DNA from: Chamaea fasciata
Taxonomy: Eukaryota > Chordata > Aves > Passeriformes > Sylviidae
DNA: 64,000 nt
Reading direction: 5' to 3'
Assembly: GCA_029207755.1 (NCBI GenBank)
Contig: JARCOQ010000002.1
Coordinates: 58,953,576-59,017,575, forward strand
Within the stretch, counting starts at the first letter, position 1. The number at the start of each line of letters is the position of its first letter. The position numbers were made by a program, and so were the translations under genes. Positions 12,614 through 24,239 of the stretch are shown piece after piece. The notes below the pieces were generated by a model, which was not told the DNA's origin, made no database searches, and saw nothing but the letters and a program-made list of their open reading frames with translations.

Positions 12614-15600
12614 GACCATATCAGTGTTAAAATTAATCTTTGGTCTTCCAGCTATGTTTGTTTTCCAGTTCTGTCCTCCATGCTAGAAACTTAATATGCA
12701 CATTTGTCTTGGTACTAGAGCATCCGTAAGATCAAATTCCCCATGGAATTTATGGGATAGAATGGCTGGTGTCTTTAAACAGCTTTATTTATTGTCTAGG
12801 TGCTGTGTGCTCAAAAATGTTAGAGTTTGAGTGCCTAAAGTACATGTGTTAAAATTCAGCTTCAGTTGCCTAGGAAGACTTTTTAAAGGTCACAAAGTAA
12901 AGAATCATTGAAACATGGGAATTTCTAAAATATTTTGATTGGGAGTCTTAAGGATAATGACTTGGGGATAATGATTTCTAAACTGCATATGTATTTGATG
13001 TTAGATGCCTGAATTATGTTTTTGGTCTATTTATTTGTAGCAGGGCATCTCAGGCCCCACCAAGAACTTGTTTGTTGCTTGCTTATTGGTGAGATAACTC
13101 AAACAGGACAAGCTGTCTTATAGTGGGATATTTTTGGTGCCATGGGGTTAACACCGGTCTGGCATCTCCCAGCTGCCAATAAACATCTTACTGCTGAAGT
13201 GAGATCTGGAAAAATAAGCTGGATTTCTGACCGACAGACACCTCACTTTAAGGCTGTAGAAGCAGCACCAACTTTCCACAAGGCAGAAATCTTCTACACC
13301 TTCCCTGGAAATGTGTTGAGTTTCTCCTCTGAATTGGGACACCTGCTATGGGGTTACCATCCAGGGTTTAAGAGAAAAGACTCTGTGTAAGTTACTGTGG
13401 TTTCAGTGGTAAGTTACATCTGATTACTAATCAATACTATTTCTTGTGCTGGCTTTAATGTTGGTACGTCAATGTCATGCAGTGTTTTATATTGGGCTGT
13501 AATTGACTAGTAGTTGTTTTAGTTTTAGACTGTGTAGCGAGTAATTCAGATTAAGGTCTTTCATCTGTTGTCTCTTGACTGTTTACTACAAATTCATTTT
13601 TTTATAAATAGTCCTGATTTTCCATCATAAGAACTTGCAGGCCATAGTGATTTTTCAAATTCGAGCTGTTGCCAAAATCTGTGGCTAAGGCAGGTCTTGT
13701 CTGAAGCTCCCACTCCTCCCACGGTATCATTCAGTTCTCAATGCATTAGTTTTCCATGTGTGAAATGCAAAATATATCTTTCTCCCATAACAGAATGCTG
13801 TGAGAGAAAATAATTTAAAGATTGTCAAAATCTCAAATCCTGAAGGAGTCTATTTGGTACGATCTCTATTGAATACTTTAAGTTTGGCATAAGGATTTGA
13901 AGATTATAAGATACCCTATGAAAGAAAAGGGAAAAAACCCCAGAAGATGGAAAAAAAACAGGACAAATAAACTGGGAGATAAAGCATTGTTAAAACATTT
14001 TTACTGGCTTTTTATGGTCCTCTTGTTCACTGATTTTTCTTAAAATCTTCTGCACAAAGATTTAAAGGTATTTCAACACCAATCTTTCCATTCCACTTGA
14101 TTTCTTAGAAAGTCAGATGCCTAAACCCTTTTAATTTTTTACCTCCATAAGTGGCTAAAAATGAAAAATTGAGATGTTCTGAACTTACATTTGTAAAATA
14201 CTTTGCATAACATTTTCCCACTGAAGCTAAGATTCACTGTGAGTTGTCTCACTTCATCTCGGTGCTCAGTGGTGTAGCATCAGTCCCAGTCTCACAAATA
14301 TGTTTAAACAAATGTGTAAATTTGGGAGACAAGAAAAAATAATTTACAACCAAAATGATAAAAAAACCCAAATAAAATTGTTTATTATGTAGGCTAATTG
14401 TTGCGTAAACTTCTTGCATTATTGTTGTTACAATTAAGATGAAAAAAAAAAAACCAGACATAATATTGTGAGGGAATAGACAGCAGTCACTCACAGCGAC
14501 AAATTCCTTTATAATAGTTTATGCACAGTTTGCTATCACCAGTGTATTTTGCTAAAAAAATATGAACTCATGGCAGACTGACTGCAAAATCCATCATACA
14601 TTTGCTGTAACTGCTTCAACACAACTCTGCAAGCAGTAGAAAATAGGAAAAGGCCTTTGCATTTTGAAAACTTTGCTCAGAATAAGGTGTATTATTTTAT
14701 ATCTCCACTTGAAAGAGCCTCAGGACCATCACAGTGACTTTTCCAAATTATGTTCTTTCCCTTCAAAGTATTGCTCACTCAGATGTCTGAAGAAAGGTGA
14801 GACCTTTCTATTGATTTTTCAAGTGTTTTTTGCTGGTGTGCATTCCTCAAGACTAATGTTAGCACCCTCTCACAGCTTTGCACCATTACCTTTATTTATT
14901 ACATTTACCAGAAACATTTCCTCTTTGATTTCCAGTCCCCAAAATCGTGAATAGCTGCAACAGCTGGGAAAAGATCAACGTTCTAGTGCTACCAACTAAA
15001 GCCTGCAAAAGGTGACATAAGATTATTCTCTAAGTCCACGTTAAGAAATATTTATTAATATCTATTTTTATATAATGAGAGATGAATAGTAGAAATGTAG
15101 AGTGATTTTCATGCACTTTCATATTTTCAAAGGGCAAAACCACACCCCTGTGATGTCAACAAGGACTTTTGTTATTGACTTAAGTGAGGATAGGATACTT
15201 TTGCTGCATAAGGAGAGATGGAGGAAAAAGGATGAGGATGCAGGCTTTCAGTTACATTTTATTTGCACTCTCTGCAGTTGTAGAATCCACAAAACTTGTC
15301 TCCACATGCAAACGATGAAGAATGATTCCTAACTAAATGGGAAATGACATCCAGTCTATGAGAGAAGATGGGTAGGATAGCAAATTTTAGCAAACTGAAA
15401 TTTTTTGCTTGTGAAAAATCGCCTTGTTTGCCCAGTGTTCATTGAGAGAAGCCATGAGCTGTTGGGACTTCATGTCAGAGTTCTGTAGCCCCATGCTACA
15501 TGCAACTCAGCTGTACTTGAGAGGGATAATGGATGAATTGACACTGCAAGTACTCGAACAATTATCTTGAAGGAATCTGAGTATTTTAAAATCTCATTTA

Positions 15601-17889
15601 TTGCATCATTTTTTGCCTTACAAGACTGACTATACTTAGGGTAAATATTTGCCTTTCAGCTTCTATTTGAAGGCAATTCAACAAATCTCCTTTTGAAAAA
15701 AAATATTTTGGAGGTAAATGCTAGCAATAACAAGGAAATTGTACTTTCAGGATTTTATGGAGATGTACTTCTTTGCTGTACTACCCTTCTTATCAATATG
15801 GATATCCTGTTTCTGAGCTTTTTGTAGCATTTTATTGTGAGAGCTTAGAGTTAAATCCTTCCTTTATCTGTATTTTTGAAAAGAGGTATTGAAGAAAAAC
15901 AATAGCTTCCTCTATATATCTGTTCCCTTTCCCTTTTAATTTTGAATCTGCTAGAGAAAGTTTTAAATACAGAAAAGAAAAAGGGAAGCTTTCACAAAAG
16001 TAAAAACTACAGATTTGTTTTTTTAAATTTATGAAACAACAGAGAATGAGAGTATAGGATTTCACAAAAAACATGACTGTAATTTTTTTTTGTTTGTCTC
16101 TGAAGTTTTTTCTCTTTCCTTTGATGGCACATCAGGTAAAATCTGATATGCATATTTTATTTTGTATGTGAAAAATACATGCACAACCTGCAATTGTCTC
16201 CATGCTTGGGGTGTGCAACGCTCAAGCTGCTCCTCTGAGACAAGGAAAGCCCGCCTTGTCTCCCTAACCTACTGTCAAAGAGGACATAATTATGCAGATT
16301 CCGTGGTACAATGATCTTTGTTTGGGGCACACACAGAAATGATGCAGTGTGAGCTATAGAGCATGGAAATCCTTTTCCACTCACTTCCATACAGAAGATG
16401 AACAATGGAGGACCATTTAATAGAGTGGCTGAAGTGAAAAGCCATCAGGGTGAATACACAGCTCAGAAAACATAAAAAAGGAAACTGCAGGAGAGGGGCA
16501 AAAAAAGAGACACTGGCTGCTGACTCCCACTGCTTTGTCTTCACTCTCCCAACTTTGTCCACTATAATCTGGATTTCGCCTTTGTTCTTGTCATAGAATA
16601 TGCCCTTTGGAGTGACCCAGTAACAGTGACCCTTCTGGAGTTCGCAAGCACAGCAGATGCCAGCTTGTGCTGCATAATAAAAGGGAATGTTCTCATTGTT
16701 GCCTTCCAAAGACACTGCTCAAGCTGGTTCAAATAAAATGAGAACCAAACATAGTCTGCACCAACGCCTATATCCAAATGAAATAGTATTGTCACTGTTT
16801 AAGTGTAGTTTTCCATAATGAATCCTGTAGTCTGATTTTTCCGGCTGTCTGTACACACGAATTCAGGGGTGTTTGTAGACATTGAAGGTAAATAAATTGT
16901 GAATTGTTCCAATAAACTGCTAAAGAATGTTCTAAAATTTAGTATTATAGATGATAATGACCAGCACTCAAACATGTTAGCAGATAGGAACAAAAAGGCT
17001 GAAATAGACATTGTCACTGATTCCCCTTCTAACAGTTCTGATCTGTGATGAGAAGTTGCTTCCCTGGAATAATATTTTCTTACATGCTAGTATCATTTTT
17101 AAGTATGAAATTTATGACATTTCACACCCTAGATAGAATAGGGTAAGAAACCACATCAGCAAAATCTAAGAATAGAGGAATAGCTTTTGGCTGAATTAGT
17201 ATTTGCCCATGAAACACTTTATAGCTTCAAATTTTTTTGCAGCAGGAATTATCTTACCCACCTTCTGACATCTATAATGTGAATAAGTATGCGTGAGCTA
17301 CTATTTGCAAATTTATTCAGTGACAAATGAAAGAACTAGACACAATTCTCAGGTGTGCTCCAGCTGACCAATTTTAGGTGTCAGCTCCAGGTGAACTGGG
17401 CACAAGCCCTAAGAGTGTCTGCTTTTTTCTTCACTGACTACAAGATAAACTATTTCAGACACAGCAGCTATCTAAGATGCAACTTACTAATTGAAGAGAC
17501 AAATACAGCTAAAGCATAGTCTGATTAACACTCTGTGCCCATGTTTGAACAGAAGATTTACTGAGAAGTAAGAAACTAGTGCAAGTGAAGAAATCACCCT
17601 TTGGTCAGTTGAATTCTATGCTCAGTAAGTCTTACAGACTTGGAATGCATAACTCCTTCTAAACACAAAGAAATAAAAAAACCCTAAAAAATTCTAATGG
17701 TTTTTTTGTATTCTGAGTGAGTAAATTCCTTTCCACAGTGGTTTCACAGAGTTTATGCTGTGGGAATATCATGCTGATTTCACTGTGATTGCACTTTCCA
17801 CACTCACTGGAGCAGAATGAAGCAAGCTTTGTCCCTATTTAGTCCAAATTGTATTTGTTCATATAGTCTAGTCATGCTGTCCTTGTTTT
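12614..17889. other. AT-rich non-coding DNA, no gene recognised
   Basis: No gene is supportable. The segment at about 13140-13396 is less AT-rich and open in one frame per strand. Two overlapping minus-strand frames cover 16290-16795, the longer being 141 codons. Both are treated as unproven in the findings. The remainder shows only short A or T runs. Confidence 0.55.
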
Positions 17890-18235
17890 CAAAAAGGTTT
17901 TTGCTCCGTCTGGAAATGTTTCTCCCATTATTTTGCAACTCTCTTTAGAAATGTCTAGAGAATATTTCCAGGTCTTGGAGATCTGTTATGCTTCAGATGT
18001 TCTAATTCCTTGATCACCTGTTCTGGCTGAATGGTACCTCCTTCGATATTTTTTCTTCTTCTCCTGGGAAATTTATGTCTGTTTCTGACATTCATCCCAA
18101 AACCTTATGTGTGAACACAGAGGCAAAGAATTCATTTGATTGTACTTTAGTTACGTCTTTCTCTTCGGTCAGTGAATTACCCAGACTGGCTCTTAGAATT
18201 CTTCCAATGACCTCTTGTTCAATATGTTCTTGAAG
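17890..18235 (-). mobile_element. CR1/L3-type LINE, ORF2 relic, first part
   Basis: Read on the minus strand, this resembles the part of a CR1-like ORF2 lying upstream of and into the RT. The landmark is GTGAACACAGAGGCAAAGAA, which matches the common avian and reptile motif GTGAAAACCGAAGCAAAGAA, followed at the right distance by other remembered blocks. The reading frame is destroyed. The copy is interrupted at 18236 by an A-rich tract and seems to resume at 18379 in the same order and orientation. There is no 3' end here. Subfamily unassigned. Confidence 0.55.
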
Positions 18236-18378
18236 AAAAAAAAACAAAAAAACAAAACAAAACAAAAAAACAAAACAAAACAAAACAAAAAAAAAAAAAA
18301 AAAAAAAAAACCAAAAAAACACACACAAAAAAAAAAAAAAAACAACAACAAAAAAAGCCCAAAACAACGAAACAAAAT
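18236..18378 (+). repeat. A-rich AAAAC tract
   Basis: AAAAC and AAAAAAC repeats are followed by a run of more than 20 A, then CA and ACA units. The tract lies within the minus-strand CR1 relic, splitting it, which suggests expansion in place or insertion of an A-rich tail. Confidence 0.9.
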
Positions 18379-18545
18379 CTTTTTTATTTATCTTAACCTC
18401 TTCTGCAATTTCCCTTTCATTTCACATCTTTGCTCTTCCTAGCAGATCACTGTGTTTTCTACTGTGTTATGTTATCTATTCAGTTATGCTCATTCTTTTA
18501 ATATCTTTCATCAGCCTCCTTGTGGTCTTTAAATAACATGTGTAC
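18379..18545 (-). mobile_element. CR1/L3-type LINE, ORF2 relic, continuation
   Basis: Continues the minus-strand relic beyond the A-rich tract. The order of weakly matching blocks (TTTATCTTAACCTCTTCTGC and CTCCTTGTGGTCTTTAAA) fits the region further 5' in CR1-like ORF2. Divergence is high, and the assignment leans on the neighbouring fragment. Confidence 0.4.
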
Positions 18546-18589
18546 TGATTCCTTCAATTTTGTTGTTGGGGTTTTATTTCAGATACTAG

Positions 18590-19145
18590 ATAATTCTGGT
18601 AATGTCAGAGCACACAGTTTGAATACTCAGCAGTTCTGGGTCCCACAATTTAAGGAGGAAGTGAAGGTCGTTGGATGTGTCCAGAGGAGGGCAGCAAGGC
18701 AAGAGTAAGGACTGGAATGAATGTTCTGTGAGGAGCAGCTGAAAACTTTGGGCTTGTCTAGTTTGGAGAAAAGGAGAAAAGGATAACCTCCTTGCTGTGT
18801 ACAGCTTTTTGAGGAGGGGAAGTGGAGAGGAGGAACTGTTCCTTTCTCCCTGATATCCAGTGTCAAAATAAATGGGAATGGTTCAAAGCTGAACTAAGAG
18901 AGGTTCAAATGGAACATTAGGAAGAATTTCTTTACTAAAAGGGTAGTCAGACACTGGAATGTGGTTCCTAGAGAGGTGGTCAATGCCCCAAGCCATTCAA
19001 GTGTTTAAGAGGCATTTGGACAATGCCTTTAATAAAACATTTTAAGTTTTTGGTCAGCCCTGAATTGGTCAGTCAGTTGGACTAGATAATTGTTGTATGT
19101 TCCTTCTGACTGATGAGTCCCATTCTGTTATATTCTATAATTTAT
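18590..19145 (+). mobile_element. CR1 LINE, 3' end
   Basis: This fragment covers the C-terminal RT region and 3' UTR of an avian CR1. Its first part matches the region ending in VQRRA (visible near 18677-18697). Next come AGGAAGAATTTCTTTACT (compare AAAAATTTCTTCACTGA), GACACTGGAATGTGGTTCCT and GTTGGACTAGATAATTGTTG. It ends with TTCTGTTATATTCTATAATT, a degenerate form of the CR1 terminal octamer repeats. It is 5' truncated, as most CR1 copies are, and has no intact frame. It lies next to an older minus-strand CR1 relic. Confidence 0.88.
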
Positions 19146-22072
19146 TCATCAGCATTTTCCAATTGTGCATTGTTATTTTTTTATTGTTTTATTTCATTTG
19201 ATTACACAAAACACACAAGCAATCTTAAAACGTGCATGGTGGAATGTGTGTATCTGGTAAGTGTAGTGTGGCTATTTCTATTTTCACTGCTGAGTTGCAG
19301 TGATCTTGGACAAAAATCCCATGGGCCAGACATAAAACAGACTATACATCCAGAAGTGGCATCGTGGTAAAAGTGAGAGATTGGGCTGGCAGACCTTTGT
19401 CACATAAAAAGGTAGTTCATGGCAGTCATTGCACTTCATTCCCTCAGAACTGAAGGATTAAGTGCTATAATAATCAGCCAAGAAACATACATAGCATGTT
19501 TTATAAAACTGCCTCACTTTTCTCAGGGATGCTATGGAGGTATTTAGGGTGAGTCATTAAAATCCTGTTGACTGCTACCATTGGTATCCAACTATTTAAG
19601 GAATTTTTCTAATAACTTAAATAAGTAACTTGAAGCTGTGCTCACATGAAAGTGAAAAGTGGTTCTGGGTATGAAATAGTGTCTCCACACATGATTTATC
19701 ACTTCTGTTCTTAGACAGGATAGTCAGAGATGGCCAAGAACCAACTAGAGCTGTATTCTGGGGAAGTGGAGAACTTGGAGCGTAACAGAAGGACAGTTTT
19801 AACACCAGCACAGTCCACACAATAGAATTGGAGAATGAGGGATTGCAGACAAGACTTCACCAAAAATCTATAGCAACGTCTTTGAACCTAGAGTTTTTGT
19901 TTCAAGGAAAAAGTTTTAGTCAGGTTTTTGAGCTTTAAAATTTTCAGCGAGAAGCCAACATTTTCCATGGGGAAAGAAACAAAATAACATAATCTTCCAA
20001 CTAATTTTGGTTGTAAGAAATGTTATGTTTTTGTAAAGTGCTTTTAGACCATCAGATAAAGGTCACTGGGGAAGTGAAAAATGTCATTAAGAAATTCACT
20101 GACTTGATTTTCCACAGGTTTAGGCCTCATTTGCCAGCTAAATACTACACTTCTTTGTCTACAGTGAAGTCTGTACAAGACTCAAAATTAAATTAGATTG
20201 CAGATTCTAGTTCTCTGTTGGTATTAAGGTCACACTAAACCACATCTATAAATTACCCAGGCACAGTCAGTTCTTAATGCAGCCCCTAAGGACACTCCAG
20301 TGCAGTGGCGTGAAGAGAGGATTTCTCTGGCTTAGCATTAGGCATAATCATTCCGGGCCACGCTTTCCCCCAAGCAGTCTTACACATACCCCCAAAACTG
20401 AGGACAATCTACCTGATGCAATCCTTCCCAACTCCTGACTTGCAACAGCTGCTACAATCCCTGTCAAACCCAGTCTGCTCCATGCTCTCCCAGTGATTGT
20501 GTTCAGGCTGTTTCTACCTGCTTGAAAGTTGCTCTGAAAGAAGCCTTTTTACACTGGTTCTTTTCTTTTCTGTATTGGAGATAAATCCACCTGCTGAATA
20601 TAGAGAGTGTAGATCACTAGAACCCACTAAGAAGTGAATGAGTTGAAAACATCTATTGCTACATTATCTCTGGAAGTCCAGTGAGTATTGTCAATCTCCA
20701 ATAAATCCAGAGGGATTTGGTTATAGGGAACATGCTCTCAGGGGTACCAGCTGAGTGAGACCTTCCAGAGAGAATTAACTCAAATTAGGCTGGAGGGCAC
20801 TCTGGCATTGACAAGTTAAAACATGAGGTTGTCTTGTTCTTGAAGTTGCCCTGAGAAGCTCTGAATTGTCTGGTAAATGGCTCCAGAAAGGCTGGATTTA
20901 GGAGTCAAGCACATAAATACTTCTTAAGAGCTTTTCTGAGAAACACAGTGCCGATAATATATGAAGTAGAGTAAGAATCCAAAACCCAAGCCAGTGCTGT
21001 AAAAATGCTGAGGTATTCTACAAACAACTGATGTATTCTTTATGAATAGTCCTTGATGCTGCAAGTCACGTGTTTTTCTTAATGCTCTGAACTAAAATAC
21101 ACCATCACTTTCACAGTGAAAAAGGCTTCCATTAGGAAATGCAAATTCATGAAACTCTTCCAGTGCAAGGTGGATTTTACGGTGAAAGAGAAACTCACCT
21201 TGACATTTCAAGTAATCAGAGGATCTGATTATTTATCTACACTGTGAGAAATAAAAGTTAAAGACATTTTGTCTGCATTTTTTTCCATATCCCAGTGAAC
21301 ATCGCAGTAGATTTTTACTAGCTGTGGGGGTAAGTATCCTCTCTTCATTTATACTAGCTTGTTCCTTTCTGTATGGATAATTAAATAATCATTGGAACGG
21401 AACTACAGTTTGGGCAATACAGATATTTCAGAAATTTCACTGAAAAATTCCGTACAGCTTTAATAAATAGTCTTAAATGTATTAAATTGGCCAACTCTTG
21501 CAGTTCAAATGTCAAAGAGGCTTAAGCCTCTTTTTTGTTGGTCCTAGAAAATACGATTAGAATCAGTTATTATCTTTGTTTCACCTCTGGGATTTGTTTG
21601 ATTACTTGATTTGTTCTACAGTACAGGAAGTCTTTGTATTTTTATTATTTTTTTACTTAATTCATCACTAGAATAATGAATAGAAGATTTTTAACACCAG
21701 TTTTCTCCCCTCATTATCTTCAAAATATTTCATTGTAGGCAGATTAGATTTAAGCCTGCTTCATCTCTCTTAAGGTCCTCTGTATCTATCTTTCTAGCAA
21801 TACCTGGGGAAAATGCCAAGCACTCTTAACTACCGTGTTTGCTTGGAAATTGCTTCACTGGCACTTGTCTGGGAACACAGAGGAGGCATAACCTAATTGA
21901 TCCATAAAGGTGAAAAGAAGAGCTGTGTAATGCCAAATTTATTTTTATGGTAAAAGGAATTGGAAATGCAATACACATTAAAAGCAGGAGGAAGCTAAGT
22001 CTTATATTTAAAGTCTAGAAAATGAGATAAAAAATCCAAATTATAGGTGGCAGACACTTTATTGCTGTCATT
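19146..22072. other. AT-rich non-coding DNA, no gene recognised
   Basis: No gene or transposon recognised. A short plus-strand segment (21296-21329) and a short minus-strand segment (21199-21241) have textbook splice signals but little or no coding content. Confidence 0.55.
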
Positions 22073-22203
22073 GACTCATATAGAATGATTTGGTTTGGAA
22101 GGGAGCCTAAAGATCATTTAGTTCCAACACCCCTGCCATGGGCAATGATATGACCAGTGGATCGGGCTGCTCAAAGCCCCATCCAGGCTGGCCCTCATAA
22201 GGC
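22073..22203 (-). mobile_element. CR1 LINE, short 3' tail
   Basis: On the plus strand the order is TAGAATGATTTGGTTTGGAA, then GATCATTTAGTTCCAACACC, CCTGCCATGGGCAATGATAT and CTCAAAGCCCCATCCAGGCT. This is the reverse complement of the well-known CR1 3' terminus, so the element is on the minus strand. Only about 130 bp of the 3' end remains. Confidence 0.9.
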
Positions 22204-22826
22204 TTTTTTCCTTAGATAAAGTCTTCAATGTACCCCAAGTTATTTGAAGAGTTTTAATACCTGGAGTTTAGTAAGTGAAAGAGGTTAATTCTATTCTACT
22301 GTAAATAATTAATATGTAACTTATCTTGCTAGGTCCAGAGAAACTGTCCTAATCCTTATTCCTCTGGTCTTGTGATTGCATTTAAATAACAGTGCCTATT
22401 GCAATCAGGAGGGAGAATTTACTTGCAAAAGCCAAATTTACTATTCCTGCTGATAACTGTTAGAGCACAGACCATGCAGTGGCTCTCTGGGATCCATATC
22501 CACCAGCTAACACAAGCTAGAATTACATAGGACAGGGAGCACAACTCTGCCTAAAGCAAATTAAAGCTTGTAATAAGGAAAGGAATCCTTTTTATGGGGA
22601 ATCAATGGTGTATTAGCATTGCACAAGAGACAAAAGAAAGGGCATTACTAACAGGATGGAGTGAAAAACGTGAAACAACTCCAAACCTCTGGACCTGTCA
22701 AATCTTTACACTCAATTGACTATTTTAACTATTTTTGACAGTATAGTACTAAGCATCAATTTTCAATAACCAAGAAAATCTCTCCCAACCAATTTTTTCC
22801 CATATATTTTTCTTTTCTTTTATTCC

Positions 22827-22845
22827 TTTTTTTTTTTTTTTTTTT
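22827..22845. repeat. T19 homopolymer
   Basis: Nineteen T residues at the left of the LTR fragment at 22885. A T16 run (23114-23129) lies at its right. Confidence 0.9.
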
Positions 22846-22884
22846 CTTTCACTAGCTTATGGTTAACAGTATTATCTGTTGGTG

Positions 22885-23105
22885 ACAATATGTTGGCAGC
22901 ACAGGGGCTGCAGGGGTGGCCTCTATGAGGACAGACTCGAGCTCTCTCGTGCCAGACACAGGCAAATCCAGCCAAGACCAGCAGAACTAGCACAGGGCAT
23001 GACTAAGCCCCTCAGCCAAGAGGGTCCCACTTTGGGAGAAGCACACTGAAAAAAGGGCAGCCCACCATGCCAACCCCCCACAACAGAACAATGTGCAACT
23101 TGCAA
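22885..23105 (+). mobile_element. avian endogenous retrovirus LTR fragment
   Basis: GGGGCTGCAGGGGTGGCCTC, followed by TGAGGACAGACT, GTGCCAGACACAGGCAAATC and CCCCTCAGCCAAGAGGGT, resembles the 5' part of an avian ERV LTR that I remember as containing GGGGTGGCTTCTGTGAGAAG. The same family, in the opposite orientation, seems to be present at 54212-54929. It is truncated at both ends. The surrounding sequence is AT-rich, so the GC-richer block stands out. The call rests on remembered family features. Confidence 0.5.
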
Positions 23106-23337
23106 TAATATACTTTTTTTTTTTTTTTTCTTTTGGCACTTCCAATGCTAAATGTGTATCACCGGAAAATTTGAAGAGTTGAGGTAACAATGTTATCCTG
23201 GAATCTTCAGTGCTGCTGGAACATGAATCTACATCTTAGGCTGCCACCAAATATAATACTGCTTTTGGAATTTGACTTAGTTTATGAGATTTATGCCTGT
23301 TCCCACATATTCATATTTGTGCTAATCCCTGGCTTTA

Positions 23338-23383
23338 GGGTTTTGTTTGTTTGTTGTTTTGTTTGGTTGGTTGGTTGTTTTTA
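23338..23383 (-). repeat. G/T-rich low-complexity tract
   Basis: TTTG and TTGG units, the reverse complement of the A/C-rich tracts elsewhere in the window. Confidence 0.88.
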
Positions 23384-23987
23384 ACAAAGGGTACTAAAAT
23401 GGTTCCAGTTATATTTCAGTGCCACAAAAAGTGGTACTGATATTAGTGAAAGACTGGCAAATAGCAGTGAGAATATAGGAACAAGCTGCTGGAAGTGGGG
23501 AAATCTCAAGTCTACCTTTATGACAGCAGCAAATTGATGTGGAACAGGACACAGATCTGTGTGACCACCTCAAGATCCCTCATCTAATTGTTGCAGGTTG
23601 ACTCTGTAACAGCTTTCTGTGTAGTTTAAGTTTAAAATGAACATAAAATCTCTCCTCAGGCCACCAGCCTGGAAGTTAATCTTGTGTGTGAAAGAGGTGT
23701 ATTCCTGCTTAAAAGCAGTCGCATCCTTCTTTATAAATTTTTACACAAATAGACAATTTGAAATATCAAGGGATTCTCTAGATTAGAAGGGAAATTCTTA
23801 ACAAGATCCAAAGCCTGAAGGTAATGCTACACAAAATAATGGAAAAAAAATTACAATCTAATTTTTTGACAATTCCAACAATTTTTTAAATTCTAAAATG
23901 CCTCTTTCAGGGAGTCTATAATAGAAAAACTTCAACAATAGAAACCTCTGTTTTCACCAGAAGTAAGAAGTTAGAGTAGCCCGTACT

Positions 23988-24163
23988 TTTTGTCTGTGTG
24001 TGTGGTTGTTGGGTTTTCGTTTGTTTGGTTGTTTGTTTTGTTTTGTTTAAGTTTTTGTGGGTTTTATTTCCTTGTTTTGGGGTTGTTTGTTTTTTGGGTT
24101 TTCCTTTTTGTGTTTTTTGGTTGGTTGTTGGGTTTTTATATTATTTTGGTTTTTTTGTTTTTC
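23988..24163 (-). repeat. G/T-rich tract, about 175 bp
   Basis: Almost only G and T on the plus strand (TTTG, TTGG and TTTGGG units, with GGGG near 24080). Thirty-odd bases downstream lies an A43 run. On the minus strand this is the same kind of A/C-rich DNA as 12391-12613. Confidence 0.9.
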
Positions 24164-24195
24164 CATGAGAGAAAATAGTTCTTTACCTATTAAAG

Positions 24196-24238
<43 letters not shown>
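24196..24238 (+). repeat. A43 homopolymer
   Basis: Forty-three uninterrupted A residues, the longest homopolymer in the window. No retroelement body with a matching 3' end lies immediately upstream, only the G/T-rich tract. Confidence 0.92.

Positions 24239-24239
<1 letters not shown>

Noticed and set aside
12382..12619. antisense F/C/L-rich frames
   Set aside because: They are translations of a low-complexity A/C-rich tract.
18092..18375. minus-strand F-rich frames
   Set aside because: Produced by the AAAAC tract and the CR1 relic.
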